Assembly (NCBI GenBank): GCA_014898425.1
Contig: RCSZ01000009.1
Location: 682,001-746,000, forward strand
DNA from: Botryotinia globosa
Lineage: Eukaryota; Ascomycota; Leotiomycetes; Helotiales; Sclerotiniaceae
Direction of reading: 5' to 3'
DNA length: 64,000 bases
The translations under genes were made by a program, and so were the position numbers. This document shows, one piece after another, positions 61,301-64,000 of the stretch. Numbering within the stretch: position 1 is the stretch's first letter; every line of letters starts with the position of its first letter. The notes beneath the pieces are model-generated. The model was not told where the DNA came from. It saw only the letters and a program-made list of their open reading frames with translations, and ran no database searches.

Positions 61301-61924
61301 CACCGCAGACCAGAATATATTCAGCTCTATCCGGCGCAGCGTCGGTCAGAGTATCAAGTCCAAATGCTAGCTTGTTCAAAAGTATGGTAACACTATCCTT
61401 TTCGAGAGTTTTCTTTGCAGATACTGCGGGAAAATTTGAAGTTGATTAGTAGAGTGGTACTAAAAAGAAAGAGGCGTGGTGTACAAGCCAGTGCTCAATT
61501 ATAACGGAATCAAGGCTCGTGGCATCTAAATGGGTTAAGTTATTTTTGCACCCGAACTTGCGAAAATTATTTTTGATAGTCTGGGGTGTAGCTCAATCTA
61601 AGAGTTTGATCTTGAGATTTAATGGATGCTATTGTCAATCCTATATTTTCAGTATTCCAAAGAAATCCAACAACCAAAACGAGCTCTATGTCTGAAATAA
61701 TCTCAGCATTTCAAAGGGTTTAAAAGCTTCGAAAATTTGGCCAATCGGGATAAAATTCGGACTGATCGGACCTCCTGCTTGAGGGCTAGAACATTGACTG
61801 TAAGCGTTTGAAATTTATATTCGCACAAAACCCTTCCGTAAATAAACTTCCCAACAAAGTAGTCCGTCTTATTTCTATGAACAGCTTCAAATTGTACAAT
61901 TTGCGAAACTTTCAGGCGGAATCA
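61301..61924. other. Intergenic, end of the NLR-like remnant
   Basis: A donor-like GTAAGT follows the last readable repeat of the NLR-like gene near 61955, so terminal exons may lie here, but none is recognisable. Confidence 0.4.
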
Positions 61925-64000
61925 TCAATCACAAATATTGTGAACAAAACTTACAAGAAAAAGCATCCCAGTAGGTCCACTTAGCTTAGCAACTTCTTTG
62001 ACCCGCTTGGTCAACAATGATGGACGGTCCTCTGCATTCTCTAGCAAAACTGCTGCTACGTCGAAATTCATAGTCCGAAAAGCCTTAAAAACTGCTTCCT
62101 CTGTGATCAAACCATCCAAAGATCCTCTTGCACGAAGAATGGCATTCAAAGTCGCAAACCCCTGGAACAGGAAGCCGGCTACACTTTCAACATGGGAACT
62201 CCTGATCATTTCAGTGCCACAAGAATCCAAAACAAAGGTGACGGCTTTAATGTCTACGGATGCGTGGAACAGCGAGTCAAGAACCTCCTGGTTGACAAAC
62301 TGGATCCCCTTCAAATGAAGTATTACTTTCCAAACCTCGTGAGATCGAGGCTTTGTATTAATCACTATCTCTCGTGTTAGGACATCATGACCGAATTGCT
62401 TTATAAGATATGCGAGGGTCTTAGAGTCAATGCTTTCCAGGGCACTCCCAACAATTTGCTCGGTTATCGAGCTGACCTCTTTAAATTCAAACACATTCTT
62501 GACGGTTTCACAAGAATCATTGCGAACAACTCCTGCTACCATTTCTTCATCAAAAGTCTCTTCGTCCATAAGGTCAAGAACTTGAGCCAGCTCATCCAGA
62601 CCTACGGCTTTGATTCTGTACTCAAAAATCTTTGCGGATATTGGTAACTCGTTGGAAGCTCTGTAAAGAATCTTCAAAGCTCGCAATGGATCAGGATGGG
62701 CGCCGGTACTCAAATGTGTTTCAAGCTGATTGAGGAAATGGGTCCGACTCTTCTCGTGATTGAGGAGGAAATTTTCTACCTCCAAACGACCTTCAAGTTG
62801 CTGTGAGCTGCCATTCCTGATATTCACCCAGTACATCATGTCTTCAACAGGAGTCTGGCCATATCTTGTGAACCGAATTCTGTGTCGTTTACGAGTGAAG
62901 GATTTCTGAGTAGGATTAGCTCCAAGGTCTAGAAGATACTTCACTGAATCAGGGCTGCCATTCCTAATCGCCACAAGAAGAGGGGTAAGATCATCACGTA
63001 ACCGCGCATCGACTTCTTATGATTTTTGAGCCCGTTCTCCAAAATTTCAGGAAGATCGAAGACTGCTCCCAGTATCATAAGACGACCTTTAGAAGGCTGA
63101 TCTGATCGTGGAAGATTGGCCATCACTTCGTCTGCGATCTCCGCGATCTGTTTCGCCATGCTTCCTGAATATTTATGAGCGTCGACTTGAGAGAACCACC
63201 ACCGTAATGGAGGGCTTAGCTTGGCACCAAGAATAAAACGTTTATAGAGAGGTTCTCCACATCTTCTTTTGGGGATGGAGTTTTTGGCGTGGTAGGCCCA
63301 ATAAGAGATGGAATATGTTTGAAAAGTAAAAGTCTCTCGGTTCAGGCCCCTTACCCGGTCTCTTGGGGTAGCCTCTGAACCTTGCTTGCAACCTTGATTG
63401 GCAACTTAATTGATCCTCTCTTGCGCCATGAAAGCTAGACAGATCTTCATCGCGAAAAGGTGACATTCTTCATATTGGAACTCGACTTTTACAGCGCAAT
63501 GATTGGTGAGATACTCCTCGACCGATAAGTGAGCGAATCGAAAATTGCCTTCCGAACTTTGAATAACAAAGTTGCTGCAGCACTAGTTGAAACCAGGTTA
63601 GTGTTTATTATAATGCTGCGCCATCATACAAGATTTATCTTACATGTGCAAGACAACTTTTGTGCTCAAAGGACTTCGCATTATTCTCTGAAGTTTAGGA
63701 TCATGATCAAGCGACAGCTCAGTGACTTTAAGCACCTCGTCTGCGGGCATTGCAGTTTTGCAGCACAATAATCACTTACACACTGACTTGAAGACGCTAG
63801 TATTGTAAGCTCCTGGCTTTGTATTTATCGAGTATACCGTTTCATATGCACTATTCAAGGACTGTTCCAAGGAAGTGTTCCGATTTTCGATATTTAACAG
63901 CTGGATCTCAATATTCTCGGGTAAAAATGTTTGAGTTTCGATCGGAAACATTATTGCAAGTTGCAAGGTGACCCATTTGAACCTAAGATTGCGTCAGTCA
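61925..64000 (-). pseudogene. NACHT/repeat (NLR-like) gene, damaged, 5' end outside window
   Basis: The minus strand enters from the right edge with the region after a NACHT ATPase domain. LNSAYETVYSINTKPG, then (after introns) NFVIQSSEGNFRFAHLSVEEYL, CHLFAMKICLAF and SISYWAYHAKN are all characteristic of fungal NACHT proteins. An ankyrin-type part follows (GRLMILGAVFDLPEILENGL, then SPDSVKYLLDLGANP). About 250 residues of helical repeats (for example ITEQIVGSALESIDSKTLAYLI) make up the rest. Two defects are clear. A TAA at 63406-63408 interrupts the frame between AQERIN and VANQGC; CAA-to-TAA would explain it. Near 62993 one base is missing, moving ankyrin homology from NHKK to the next frame at VDARLRDDLTPLLVAIRNG. 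Two introns are inferred near 63640 and 63760. Such proteins are thought to act in non-self recognition; this copy is probably inactive. Confidence 0.8.

Overview
The window looks like nuclear DNA of a filamentous ascomycete, most likely Leotiomycetes and possibly Sclerotiniaceae-like. This placement is inference; no database search was possible. Support comes from short GT-AG introns (mostly 50-120 nt) with CTAAC/CTGAC-type branch sites, fungal-specific families (HET, NACHT-repeat proteins, GET1, RSC7, NUG1), AT-rich DNA, many microsatellites, and C-to-T-type damage resembling repeat-induced point mutation (RIP). No operons, CRISPR arrays or bacterial features were seen.

Layout. 1-6.1 kb is low-complexity DNA with many tandem repeats. 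6.1-14.2 kb holds three broken accessory genes: a HET-domain gene, a cytochrome P450 and a catalase-like heme protein. 15.1-21.6 kb is a compact block of intact housekeeping genes: a GRIP golgin, a multi-pass membrane protein, GET1 and, head-to-head with it, a prenyltransferase-alpha-repeat protein. 21.6-30.4 kb has no recognisable gene and ends in the long pyrimidine-rich leader of a homeobox regulator whose homeodomain is interrupted. 34.0-35.5 kb carries PER1 and an intron-containing tRNA-Ala(TGC). 37.5-41.3 kb contains two related MITE-like elements flanking a broken short-chain dehydrogenase and a block of G-poor minisatellites. DIS3 (41.7-44.7 kb) is followed by a 6.6-kb stretch with no supported gene, then RSC7, a low-complexity G-rich stretch, a GPP-type HAD phosphatase head-to-head with NUG1, a P450 scrap, and a broken NACHT/repeat (NLR-like) gene running off the right edge.

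Functions. The intact genes are dispersed housekeeping functions (Golgi tethering, tail-anchored protein insertion, GPI remodelling, exosome RNA decay, chromatin remodelling, glycerol phosphate metabolism, ribosome export) and do not form a pathway. The accessory genes, including both self/non-self recognition types (HET and NACHT), all carry frame breaks or in-frame stops, whereas the housekeeping genes have none. The most interesting points are the gap inside the homeodomain, the small MITE family sharing TIRs with one copy 30 bp inside an SDR intron, and premature stops that are all explainable by RIP-type transitions.
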